Of a stretch of 64,000 nt of DNA, positions 9,748 to 20,981 are shown in pieces. Below the pieces are notes generated by a model, which worked only from the letters and a program-made list of their open reading frames with translations, did not search any database and was not told the DNA's origin. A program made the position numbers and the translations under genes. Positions within the stretch are counted from its first letter, which is position 1; each line of letters begins with the position of its first letter. The DNA comes from Suillus spraguei (taxonomy: Eukaryota; Basidiomycota; Agaricomycetes; Boletales; Suillaceae), in assembly GCA_016800925.1 (NCBI GenBank), contig JABCPU010000002.1:434001-498000 (forward strand), given 5' to 3'.

Positions 9748-11798
9748 ATGGCTAATATAGCAGCTCGGACAATCGTAGGTGCAGCACAGACGGCTGCTCA
9801 ATTTGCTCCAGTGCCATGGCTCGCACCCGCCACAGGCATATTGGTCGCATTGATCAACATGTTAGCAACAGCAGAAGCAAATAAGTTTGTAATATTCTCG
9901 ATGGCCTACAGATCCGAGTACTGAACAGTTCATCACAGAAATGGTATCATTGTACTCCAAGATCGCTGCTTGAGTCTTATGTCGACCATCAATGAGGAGG
10001 GACAGAATTTGTCCCCCGATCAACAGGCTAGGCTGTGCTCGGGTGCCCAGGGGTCAGTGGTCTGGCCTGACTGCCGATCAATCAACTGATCCGCCCATCA
10101 GCACCCTTCAAGACATTCTGAACAGAATGGAGCCGTGGTGCTCCATGTCTAGGGTCAAGCTATTCGTTAAACAAGACGAGCTGGCTGGTACCATTCAGCA
10201 ATGCCACGCAGAAATTTCAGATTGCCTGGTCAAATTACAGGTACTGAAGCGTGCTCTAGCAAAATCAAAATTGTCCTAACACCTCTCCAGGTCGCCTCTC
10301 ACATATCGATTCATGCATGGCAGACAAGCTTTGAGTTGAGTCGTGCACAAGACAGGGAAGACATCGTGCAGTATCTGGGTGACATCAGGAACCAGCAGGA
10401 GCTCATGCAAGTCGCACAGACGAAGCAGGCTGCAGATCTGCATCAGATCATGACATTGATGCAAAAGGTCACTCCAAAACGCTAGACTAGTCCTGATAAA
10501 CTCATCGCTACGTAGAATCTTCCGGGTCATGTTCCAACCACCGATCGTGGTATGGAAAGCAACTTGTATCACATACAACATTCGTCTCAGTCGCTTTTAC
10601 CGAACATGCACCTCAAACGCGGTGAAGTGAAGCGCATAGGGCAGTATGCTGTCAAGGGAACAGCATCGGCAGATATATGGGAAGGCTATTATTTAAACGA
10701 GGAAAAGGTGGCCATCAAAATCCTACGGGCTGTTCACTGCGAGCCTCAGACGCTGCGGGTACATTATCACCCCCCTTTACTCGAAATTACATGCTCATCG
10801 TTTTCCAGAGGTTCAAGAGAGAAGTAGATATCTGGAAACGCGTGTGGGAAGCCGACCGTGGTGAGCATATACTTCCTTTCTATGGTTTCTGTCAAAACGA
10901 CGGGCCTTTCCCGTGAGTCCTCCCCCCATACAGTTGTCCACTCTCACAATATCATTCGATCAGGTATGTTGTGAGTCCATGGATGGTCAATGGCACAGTG
11001 GACGAGTATATAAAAAAGTATCCCACCGTAGATCATTACGCTCTGGTATGTACAAGTCTTTTGAGGGATGTTTGGTGTGATGTTGACTCGTTGCAGATCA
11101 AAGGTATTTGCGAGGGTGTGAATGTCCTGCATAGTATGACACCCCCAATCGTGCACGGTGACCTCAAAGCGGTGTGTAGTTTTTAACTACTCTTTGGGGC
11201 CTGATGTGATTGTGTTCCTAGTCCAACATCGTTGTCGATATTAACGGAAACCCCCTGCTGGCTGATTTCGGCTTTGCCAAGGTAGCACCATATTCCAATA
11301 GTTGATTAACCACATCACTGATATGTGAAATCAGGTCTTGGAAGATGTCACGGGCGTGAATTTCACTATGTCTGCTGGGTACTGAGACCGACAATGATAT
11401 TGCTTGTGACATACTGACCCAATGTGATTTAGAGTTTCGAATTCCCAGAGATGGCTTGCGCCAGAGCTCTGCTGTGATGGCGGCATGCTTACCACCCAAT
11501 CTGACATTTTTGCATACGGCATGACAATACTCGAGGTAAGTTAAAATTTCGCTCGAGAACAATTTCCATATCTCATGGTATTTTTTAGATCATGACTCAT
11601 GAAGTACCATGGCACACCATCCGCCACACAACACACGTCATCATCAAACTTTCTAGGGGGGAGATGCCCCCACGTCCCGGAGATCCCGCGGCCAGCGCAA
11701 GGGGTCTGGATGACCGTCTGTGGGAGTTGGTTAAGAGCTGCTGGTCAGCCCCTGAGAAGAGACCTTCGACGAGAGAGATCCTTGCTTTCCATGGATAA
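9748..11798 (+). CDS. TKL-like protein kinase with N-terminal helical (MLKL/HeLo-type) region
   Basis: N-terminal exons (from ATG 9748) are helical: [80 protein letters not shown] and a Gln-rich helix [20 protein letters not shown]. This layout matches the 4-helix-bundle N-domain found before kinases in many mushroom proteins and compared with MLKL. The kinase follows: weak glycine loop ([12 protein letters not shown]), VAIKILR lysine, [22 protein letters not shown] catalytic loop split by an intron, [26 protein letters not shown] and [15 protein letters not shown]. All catalytic residues are present, with HGD replacing HRD. It ends right after the kinase fold. About ten exons. Role in signalling or regulated cell death is inference. 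Confidence 0.82.
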
Positions 11799-12024
11799 AT
11801 ACAACATTGCTATGTCTCGTTACATTCATATTGCTGTCATCCATGCTGTCGAATTGCATATCTCATTGTTTGACTTCCACCGTCTCAAGTGGAGCTGCAG
11901 GTGCAGCGTCTCACCAACTCAGCCAATGTGATATCATCCTGGCCTAACCCTTGGCCTCCGGAGATTGTTGATCTTTTCATCGGAGTCAGGATTTCAACTA
12001 ACTGCAGGCAGCCAGGCGACCCAC

Positions 12025-12338
12025 ATGAGGACAGCGACAGTGCAGTGTAATGCTTTATTGCAATTAATGCTATCGGATCTTCTCCCACAACCCACACTTA
12101 GGTACAAATATGATCTCGACTCGACCGTCTACAGTTGGAACCGAGTCTCTAAGGTATGTGGTTGCAACCAACTTCGATAAAGGTAACGCAGAGCTCACTA
12201 GCACTAGCTATCATGATAGTTATATTACCGTAATGTTCATTGCAGATACAATCCAAATTCAAGTTGAAAGATGTGATGAATGGTGAAATTCACGCAGCAC
12301 GGACTTGTTACATAAATGATGAACGTGTAATTGGCTGA
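12025..12338 (+). CDS. candidate small gene or gene remnant, 73 residues
   Basis: Exon 1 (12025-12153) reads MRTATVQCNALLQLMLSDLL and KYDLDSTVYSWNRVSK; a GTATGT donor and TTGCAG acceptor join exon 2 (12246-12338), IQSKFKLKDVMNGEIHAART then CYINDERVIG, stop TGA. The phase is exact (129 + 93 nt). Upstream, in another frame, lies NPWPPEIVDLFIGVRIST followed by acidic HEDSDSAV, which also looks coding. The locus may therefore be a longer gene with an unresolved splice or a frameshift. No family recognised. It lies between the kinase end (11798) and MDM10 start (12370), same strand. Confidence 0.42.
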
Positions 12339-12369
12339 CTACACAATAATTCAATATCCAGCCTTGGAG

Positions 12370-13923
12370 ATGCACCCATTCGCATCCTATGTGTTGCGAA
12401 GTTATTATCGTGCAACAGGATGGAATGAAGACAACTTGTACGCCAACTTAACCCGTTCTTCTAACGGTACGCTCTTCAGAAGCTGTGTTACTGGTCTGGG
12501 CTGAAGACCATGCACGGTAACTAGCTATACTAGACTTCAGCGTCCCTCGTGGGCTGCATTTGTCCATATCCAAAGCTCCTAATGGTCTCTTCAACACCTC
12601 GTATTCCATGAACGCCATGCCGTCGCTAAACGGCTCAGTAGGCTACATATTCACATCCTGTAACCTCGATGTGAAGAGCTCTGGTAGTGTCCGTTTCAAA
12701 GACATGGTCGAGCGTTTCAAGGTGTACGACCAGCCTCGCAGGCCAGAAGGAAAGGAAGAAGAATGGCTCGCCGGAGAGCGTGCTGACACACGTGGTAGGT
12801 CTTCCGGGTGTGGTCATTTTGAAGTGTTGACGTGCGGGATTCAGACTATTTGCTCTATGGCCGGTTGTACCTGCCTACTGGTAGACTCGATGCGCTCTAT
12901 TCCACGCGTTTATCACCTACTCTACAGGCACTTGTTGCAGCTATATCAGATCCACGTTCCAGTCTCTCTTCCGAGAAGCGGTCTCGAGGCGATAATGTCA
13001 GCAACGTCATGTTCAGCCTACAGCATGACATCGGAAAGTGGTGCTCTGAATATACGTACAGCGCAGAAGATGGGATGTGGGGTATGCGCATCTTACACAA
13101 CTTTGGCAGGCTCAGAAATCCAACTGAGCCTCCCGAGGATTTGAACTCGTCTCCTGGAACAAGACCTAAACGTGTTGATGAAGAAGAGGCAACCGGCGGT
13201 GGTCTGAAGGGCAGAGTTTCTGCTGGTGCTGAGTTCTACATCAGCGCGAAAGAGAGGAGTGCCGGAGGTGAGACAAATCAATCCGATTACGCCCAGACAC
13301 TGACAATCCACTTTCAGTATCCACGGGAATTCGTTTCACAACTCTCCCTGACGCGACCCCACCATCCTTTCAACTCTCCCAACCATCATCATCACCTCTC
13401 GCCCAGTCCTCTCGATCGTCCCCATCTCAACCACCGACGACTATTACCGCTCTTTTTAACCCGATGATGGGACATATATCCGCAGCTTATGCAGCGCGTG
13501 TGTCACGCGACCTCTCCATGTGCTCTCGGTTCGATTTCAATGTCTACAGTTATGATAGTGAATGGACCATGGGTGCTGAATGGTGGATGCGACGAGCTGC
13601 CTTGAAGCATGAAGATGAGCTTGAACCGTCACTTGTTCCTCCAAAGCAACCATCAGTTCCCGTTCCGCAGGCCGAGTTTCTCGACATTCTTTCCGATATC
13701 CATGGGGTGGTGAAGGCGAGGATCTCGACTAACAACGTGAGTTGTATTGCGCCATGATATGCCGAGGTTGTTCACAGCTCAATTCAATTAGAATGTCTCG
13801 TTGATGTGGGAGGGCCGCCTAAAGCAGATGCTAGTTAGCTTGGGTTTTGTGTCAGATCTCTCCAGTAGGTCAAAACCAATCAAGGCTATAGGACTAGAGT
13901 TGTCATATTTCAGCGCTGGTTAA
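12370..13923 (+). CDS. MDM10: mitochondrial distribution and morphology protein 10
   Basis: Outer-membrane beta-barrel of the ERMES complex tethering ER to mitochondria; Mdm10 also works with the SAM machinery. Start ATG 12370: MHPFASYVLRSYYRATGWNE and DNLYANLTRSSN, the diagnostic N-terminus. Exon 2 gives DFSVPRGLHLSISKAPNGLF, MNAMPSLNGSVGYIFTSC and the acidic linker RRPEGKEEEWLAGERADTR. Later: YLLYGRLYLPTGRLDALYST, RVSAGAEFYISAKERSAG, STGIRFTTLPD, HISAAYAARVSRDLSMCSRF, YDSEWTMGAEWW. The final exon ends KPIKAIGLELSYFSAG, the conserved C-terminal beta signal region. About five exons and 460-490 residues; a Ser/Pro-rich insertion lies near 13370-13450. Confidence 0.95.
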
Positions 13924-14248
13924 TCTAAAGTCCCCTGCATGCGCATATCTTAGACTGACAGGAACCAGTAAGGGTTGAACACCGGTTAATAATTGCGTGT
14001 AAGGTATTGTACATACATATCAGTACAGGTACGAGAACAGAGCAGCGAACAGTGGAGCGGAGAGTAGAAGGGTATGTAATCATTATATGTGCAAACAGAG
14101 TTAAGTGCAATTTTCAATATCCAACAGAACCACGAAAAGTCGACGTGCAGGCAAGAAACCGGAGAGGAATGAGCAAATATATATACCACGTAGATCAGGG
14201 CAAGAGATGGGGCATTCGTAACATGATGGGTGGAAATAGTGGAAACAT
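13924..14248 (+). other. convergent 3' intergenic region
   Basis: About 325 bp between the 3' ends of MDM10 and the RGG-rich gene. AT-rich, with only shadow reading frames. Probably holds both 3' UTRs and polyadenylation signals. Confidence 0.5.
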
Positions 14249-15955
14249 TTAGTCTTTTGCGACGGCGACACCTTGGGCACGGGGCATGCTTGGCATACCT
14301 CCAATTGTTCTTGCCAGCCGAGATAATGCGTCTCCGGTAATGACCGGTCGAACACTATGTGGAGCACGCTGCCCCACCCCTCCAGGAGGTGTCGAGTGGT
14401 TCCGCACATGCGTGTGGACAGGAGGGCCTAGCGGTGAAGATGTACCAGAACGAATGGCTCGCTGATTTATCGCCGCTGTACGTGGATGTGGAAGGGCAGG
14501 GCGGCCTTCCGTCTTCGATCGACCATGCGAGGGACTGTATGTGCGCGCAGGAGATGGGGCACCCGGGCTCAGCAACGATGGAGCAGAATGGGATTCCGGA
14601 AGGCCTTTAGGCGCGTGGATGGATCCAGCGAGGCCGTGGTCGCTGGAAGAAGAGCTGAGAGTCCTTTCTGGTGCTTCTGCCTCGGTAAGGAGGGAGCGTG
14701 GATAGACTGTGAAAGGCCTGCCTCTTGGTTGTAGGTGACTCTTCACCACCTACGATCAACGCTGATTTGGATATCAAATTGGAGTGTGCAGAGCTTGCAC
14801 ACAGGCTGTCCCTTGCTGCAACTGGCTTGGGAGGCTGCGACTGGTGAGGCGAGGACTCATCAGCATGCGCGATAGTTTCACGCGTGACAACGACAGCGGG
14901 AGAGTCATGCGCATCTGTGGTGGTCGTGATAGAGGTATCAGGTGTATTGGATAGGGGTGAGGAATCCGACGAGTCCTTGGTAATCTCGCCATCTACCCCA
15001 TCGTTTAAAGTTTCCATGTGATGCTCCTCGTCCTCGTCCTCAGCATTGTCTCCTTCCGTCTGAGGTTCCGGTAGCGGCTTAAGTGCATCTGCCAATATGG
15101 GTGATATCTCATCCCTTCTTTCATCTGCGCTGGTATTGGTCCGAGTCGTCGTAACGCCCCAATCATCAAGGTCGGGTAACGAGTCATCCTCTTCCCCAGC
15201 CCAATCGATATGGCTTCCAGGTGTTGAAGGCCTATTTTCGGCCATTGCAACTGCCCTGACACGTTCGACCAGTGCCTCAATATCGTGACGAATTTCAGCC
15301 TCGTGTGCGGCTGCCAGATGGGGAGGGATATCTTTACGTGGTGCGATAGAAGATGAAGTAGTAGATGCTGCCCTTGGCTTCTGTGGACGTAGTGAAGTGG
15401 ACGATGGTATACTTGGCTTAGTAGCGCCGTTTATGGGGGCTTGGCATGCTGGGTGGTGGTGCGTCGACGCCTATTGGTATTATGACGACTTGGTGTGGAA
15501 GGCACGTTTTGCACAGAATCTGGAGTCGGAGAAGCTGGATCTACAGTTACAACTGGGACACCGCGTGAAGCACGACGAATTGGCGTTTTCGGCTTTGGGG
15601 CACGGTCAGCTGGACCAGCAACAAGTTTTTCCGAAGTTGTACTGATAGCTTCCAATTGGGATGGACCCTTACGAGCTGGTAAAGGCTCGGCCTTTGGCGT
15701 TGACACGTCTGGTAGGGAACTATGCTTCTCCGAGCGTTCTGTGTGTGAAAGCTTGCTACCGCCTCTGATTACTGGACTGTTTGGAGGGCGACCACCACCC
15801 CTTCCACCACCACGAGGACCTCTGCCCCTCCCTGAACCACGAAAGGTAGATCCTGCTTCTCCACCGCGCAGCTTATTCCAATCTCGCGGCAGAGATTGAG
15901 GCTGAGTAGAAGATTTTTCACTGTTTGGGGGAGTTCGGCTAGTGGGACTCGCCAT
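14249..15955 (-). CDS. RGG-rich, low-complexity protein
   Basis: Start ATG 15955 (MASPTSRTPPNSEKSSTQPQ). A glycine/arginine block at about residues 40-57 (RGSGRGRGPRGGGRGGGRPP) is a typical RGG RNA-binding and methylation region. The rest is disordered: Pro/Ser/Thr-rich, then a short helix EAEIRHDIEALVERVRAVAM, an acidic DWAGEEDDSLPDLDDWG and a Thr/Ser-rich tail. The C-terminus reads GDALSRLARTIGGMPSMPRA and ends at 14249. Two small introns are needed, near 15440-15485 and 14705-14750, since the frame shifts at both; the second may be only 43 nt. About 550 residues. No folded domain recognised; a role in mRNA metabolism is a guess. Head to head with SmG. Confidence 0.7.
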
Positions 15956-16233
15956 GAACCGGCTTTGATAAACAACGATTTGACGATGAAATCTTTATGG
16001 GTTAGGTAGCCTGTTATATGGTCTAAGCAGCATTCAGCAGCTGAATGAAAGCGACAAACGCTGACAATTAGATCTGGTTCGAGTTAATTTGGAGGAAGGG
16101 CACACCCGGTCAGATTCTATACGGAGTAGATTGCAATATATAGAGGGCTCGTGATGGTAGCTCCTCTAGTGTTGAACCAAACACTGCAAAGCAACAAACC
16201 TGCTCAGCGACTGACTATCATCTGTAAATAACC

Positions 16234-16572
16234 ATGTCCAAGGCATCACAACCAGAACTTAAGAAGGTAGACTTCTATTCAAGTCCTACCTTTATCTACT
16301 AAATGGTTTGATATAGTTTATGGACAAGAAGTTGTTCGTCCATCTGCAGGGTGGCCGCAAAGTCAGCGGTACTTTGCGTGGCTACGACCTCTTTCTGAAC
16401 CTCGTCATCGATGATGCTCTGGAAGAGTCAACTCCAGCTCAGAAACATCCCATTGGCACGGTGGTATGCCCCCCACATGGTGCTTGTGGGCAACATCTGA
16501 TTCGCTTCTTTCCAGGTCATTCGTGGTAACAGTGTTACATCGATGGAAATTCTCGAAGCTGTCCGTCAGTAG
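16234..16572 (+). CDS. small nuclear ribonucleoprotein SmG
   Basis: Core Sm-ring protein of U1, U2, U4 and U5 snRNPs. Three exons: 16234-16266 (MSKASQPELKK), 16317-16463 and 16516-16572. Exon 2 holds the Sm1 motif FMDKKLFVHLQGGRKVSGTL and RGYDLFLNLVIDDALEE; exon 3 completes the Sm2 motif GTVVIRGNSVTSMEILEAVR and stops at 16572. The RGN triplet needed for RNA contact is present. About 78 residues, the usual size. It is 278 bp from the divergent RGG-rich gene. A second Sm gene, SmF, lies at 43.4-43.9 kb. Confidence 0.94.
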
Positions 16573-16850
16573 CATCTTCTGGTTGCTGCACTAAAAAGAA
16601 TGGTCATTGGTTCTTTAAACTAAAGGGTATAATTAAGTAGCTCTTGTTGTTACTTAGCTTCAGGAGTGATGTATGAATTGTTCGACTTCGTTGTTTACTA
16701 GTACTTGCACGTTATAAGAGAAAGCACTGTAATTCCAAGAAAGGAAGTCAGCACATTTTTCTTGTCGGATCACTTCCTTTGCGCACAGGCATCAAGAGGC
16801 TTCGGATACTACATACTGGCCAGTTCTGGCGCCAGACTAATCACTGTTCC

Positions 16851-18790
16851 ATGCGGAAACAGCTTTCCAAAGTCTGCTTTTCCGCTACAACCCAAATTCA
16901 TTCCCTACGTCGAATTGTTCATACATCTGCCCGCAGCTCCTCTGCTACAATCCTTCCGCTTCATATCGTACATGATGCATATTCCGGCGCAAGCACGACT
17001 GCTGCTTCACAAAGGAGTTCCAAGTACATGAGTTCCAGGGACATCATTCAGAAGGAGAAGCTTTCTGCACTTATGGAGGTCCTCTCGTGTAAGACACGGA
17101 GTTACGCCAGAGTATGGTCATGCTATGTCGATTTCATGAACTACGCGGAATGCGACGGTCTTCCTTTGGAAGTTCATCAAGCGGTTCTTCGGCGCTGCGT
17201 CCCAGGCGCGTACACCTTAAGAGCATGGACGGCGCGTCGCATGCAAGCAGGCCAAACTCCTTGCATCCCTCACCATTTCGAGGCCCGTCTCAAGACTGTC
17301 ATCCGTAATATCCGAGCAACAGGCGCAGATGCAACTCTTGACGACTACCATGTCATCCTACATCAGTTTGCTGCTGCTGGTTACTATACTGGTGCAATGC
17401 AAGTACTCACTGAGCTCACGCACGTCTGCAAACTGGACCCTGAATCAAAAACATTCGGCTTATGCCTCAAAGCAATCGCACATCGTTTGTCTCTGCCAAT
17501 ATATAAGGTGCAACGCGCAGACATGCTTGCTGATGCGAGCAAGATTTGCCGGAAGCTACTCAAGGAAATGTCAGCTCGGGATATGCCTTTAACATCTTTC
17601 AACCTTGACTTGGTGATGCGTATCTTGAAGGAGGTGTTAGATCAGGAGGGCTTCTATCAGTTGATGAAACTGGGTTATGGTATAGACCTGGATTATCCAG
17701 ACCACCCTCCATTACAAGACTCCAGCATGTTGTCACCTTTTTCCACCGCCGCTCTCAATACCACCCTTGACATGCTCGGTCGCCTGGGTAATGTAGCCAA
17801 GCTCGTCCAAACTTTCGAGGTCCTCACGCAACCCCTTCCCCCACAAGCCAGCCAGCACTATTCACAGGAGTTCGATGATGAAGATGACTTCGGAATCACA
17901 AACCCTGCGTCAACCGAGCCACACCAAACTCCCCACGCGCGGCCCAATACCACCTCATACAACATCTTACTGAAGCATATCTCGCGCGCAGGCCACGCCA
18001 CCTTTGCACGACATTACCTCTACCAAGCTGTGCGCTTAGATCGTTCAGTAGACCGTCATTTACGGAGTCAGCTGTATCGTAACCCCCATGGTACGCCTGC
18101 ACCACACTTCGGCCTTAACCGGGGCACCATAATACCTGTCTTGGAGAGGCTAACAGAGACAAGAACATGGAGTTGATGCGATGGGTTGGATGGGTTGCGA
18201 GACAGACCATACGGAGGAAGAAAAATGATATAGCATGGTACTCTGAACTGCGCGATAGCCTCCCTTCTCCACCCTCAGAACCTTCTTCCCATTCTCCTAG
18301 CTCTCCTCCACCAGGCGTCTCGACTGCTCTAGACGTTGATCTTGATACTCCTTCCATTCCCCCAGAATCTCCCCCACCGGAGAAAATATTCAATATAAAC
18401 CTCCACCTGAACATCCTCCAAAAAAATCTAGACGAACTCGTGGCATGGTATGAGAACCATTATGAAGTCGTACTCTCTCGGGCAACGCAGCGGGTGAAGG
18501 AGCGACTTGGCAGACGGGTGTGGGCTGAGAAGAATATATACTTGCTCAGCAAGAATGCTCGGGTAAATGTGCCAAGGAATGCATGGACGAGGATGGTGAA
18601 CTTCAAGCAAGGAAAGACGAGCTTTTCAGGAGAACACAGTGGTCGTATCATGCGGAATGGATGGGTTGCAGGATATAAGGGGCTCAGAGCACCCAGGCCT
18701 CAGCCCCTGCAGTTCTGTAAGTGATTCCCTGGATGACCTCCTAATGTGACTGATTGGATGTCTTTAGTCGACCCGTCATCGATGGGCTGA
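16851..18790 (+). CDS. mitochondrial helical-repeat (PPR-like) protein with an apparent frameshift
   Basis: ATG 16851 opens a basic presequence (MRKQLSKVCFSATTQIHSLR RIVHTSARSS in two parts). A helical-repeat body follows, e.g. TLDDYHVILHQFAAAGYYTG, MPLTSFNLDLVMRILKEVL and PNTTSYNILLKHISRAGHA, the helix pattern of PPR-type mitochondrial RNA factors. The frame reads LNRGTIIPVLER up to about 18148 and then hits a stop at 18174-18176. A +1-shifted frame takes over with ANRDKNMELMRWVGWVARQT and runs on through a Pro/Ser-rich linker and NILQKNLDELVAWYENHYEV. A last intron (18719-18767) leads to the stop at 18790. The shift near 18145-18150 is not explained by a normal intron: a one-base deletion, an assembly error or a very unusual splice. 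Confidence 0.8.
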
Positions 18791-18999
18791 TTCGACTCAG
18801 TGGCCGTCCTATGCCGTTACCATCAGTTCATCTATACCACCTTTTGCGATACATCCATGGCAGGATATCAAATTCACTGTAACTTGGCTAGCGGTGACAC
18901 GTGGATTGATTGCGGTTGCAGGTATCATACATGTTGAAACATGGGGGCAGAGTCCAAGAAGACAACAATTTGATGCAAAACATGAGAACAGGGTTCCGA

Positions 19000-20777
19000 C
19001 TACAAAAGTTTTTCTTGATCTGCAGCTCGATCATCGAGGACTTTCTCCATCGCATCCAGCCATAGGCGTATGTCAATTTGAAATCGGGAGTTGTTGAGAT
19101 TGCTGGCAGTCGATGATGCAGTCACACCAATGCCAATGTATCTCGCAAGCGCAAGAACGGGCAAACGCCGAAGGGCGCGTCCTGAAAGTTGCTGTGCCTG
19201 TGGGTGTTCCTGAGCCATGAACACTGAGGAGAATGGTTGGACCTACTCTGCATTTATCAGCAAGGCCCAGTAAAGTGGATGCAAGGACCTCCGGTGAATG
19301 AGGCAATATGGTATCGCTTGCGTTGGAATGATTCTTGCTATTCCCTTTAACGTACAGAGCTAGGGCAAGCACTGGTACTGTCTGAGAGGTATCATCAACC
19401 AAAAGATCAATCACGAGATCAAGTTTATGGCCAGCTCACTATCTCCTGTAGGATTCCTTTTTTTATAAATTCGCACAGAGAGCTACGAAGAATCTCATAG
19501 ATGGCTTCGCGTGGAGGTAGGTCAACATATTGGATGATGTCTGCTCGATCAACGAAGGCCGAATCTTCGAAAGGTAATCAGAGATGTTGTATTCATGGTC
19601 CTCTTCATCCTCACCTATGGCTTTTGCGAGGTTACTCGTGGACATCACCAGAACGTTCTTCTGATACCTTAGCTTGTCCAGTTGTGTGAGGAGAGCATTG
19701 ACCACCTATACACTTTGTGGGGAAGGCGCATCATGAAACACTTGCAGACATACCCTCAGGCCGTCCGATGGTTCTGTGCCTGCCATGGCACCAGCTCTGG
19801 CTGCGGTAAGGGACTCCACTTCATCTAGAGCGCTATAAGCGGCGATTGCAGTGGTGCATATGCGTACCAGATTCACCTATTAGCACAACAACGAAGCAGT
19901 CTTCGTCTTCCACCATTTCCATGATGTTGCTGAACAGGCGCTGTACAAGTTTTCCGGATTCCGAGAACCAGCGAGAAAACAGGGAGTGAGAGTTGATCTC
20001 TAGAAGACGTGACTGAGAGTATCTTTTTGTTGCGAGAAATGTGAATTTTGTAAAGTTCACGGATAGCGCATATATTGGACTTACCGATGAGATAATCGTA
20101 TGGATAATTTTTGAGCAAGTGCTCGACATAGCGATGTTTTACCTGTCCCGGGAGGCCCGTGTAGCAGAACTACACGATTCCATGTGACCAAGTTGACTGG
20201 GATAGGGTCAGCATATATCACGTTCGCCTAATTGCCTCACCCACAGTCGACATCAGCGTCACTCAGAACAAAAGTTGCGTGAATGTAATCGAGTAGTTTC
20301 AGCTTTATGTTATCCGGATATATCAAACCATCCCACAAACCCTCCCAGGTCTTGCATGGAAGTTCGCACACGCTCGCAGCGAGTACGCTCTCCTCACCAT
20401 CTCTACCTGGTGTTCCATTAGCATATTCTTCGACTGCATCGGTTTCATGTAGTTGATAAGCGTGAATTTCCAGTGACACATCTTTGAGGCGTAATGACAT
20501 TGATGGACATGCTGATTCTGATATTACGATTCGGTCCACCGATGAAGCAAGAGTCGGATCTACTTCCCATCCATCGAGAACAGATGGGAGTTGGATCGGA
20601 TCGTAGTTGTTGATAATAAAATCTTGTACATGACCTTTGATGACATCCACGCGTCGTCTAGATTTTGTCGAGAGTCGGACTTCGACTATGCGCCGTGATC
20701 AGATATTTAATATGATTTTACTTGTAGCGAAACTTACCGTGTACGGTCCATATTACATCTGGCTTGCTCTCATCCAT
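19000..20777 (-). CDS. PCH2: pachytene checkpoint protein 2 (TRIP13-type AAA+ ATPase)
   Basis: AAA+ ATPase that remodels HORMA proteins (Hop1, Mad2) in meiotic recombination control and the spindle checkpoint. Start ATG 20777 ([13 protein letters not shown]), then [20 protein letters not shown], an N-domain, and Walker A at [20 protein letters not shown]. After [20 protein letters not shown] and [13 protein letters not shown] comes Walker [20 protein letters not shown], split by an intron after LI. Sensor region: [20 protein letters not shown]. The C-terminal lid has [17 protein letters not shown] with the sensor-2 arginine and ends RAADQEKLL at 19000. About nine exons, around 450 residues. 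It shares a 204-bp divergent promoter with the Rdx gene. Confidence 0.93.
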
Positions 20778-20981
20778 GTCTGAGTGCAATATTGACATCG
20801 CGTCTTTACTACCATTAGTCTCTATTTTGGAGGCTGGTGACATTCTAGGGATGATGATAGAGCAGAAAGACGCGATGGTAGTAGACTCAGAGGCTAGAGC
20901 AAACAACGCGTCAACAACAATTGCGTATTCACGTGACCTATTTATCACTGATTGCTGTCGACATCAACTCCATCATTTACC

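Noticed and set aside
14700..14760. Possible frameshift in the RGG-rich protein
   Set aside because: A small 43-nt GT-AG intron restores the frame; short, but possible in basidiomycetes.
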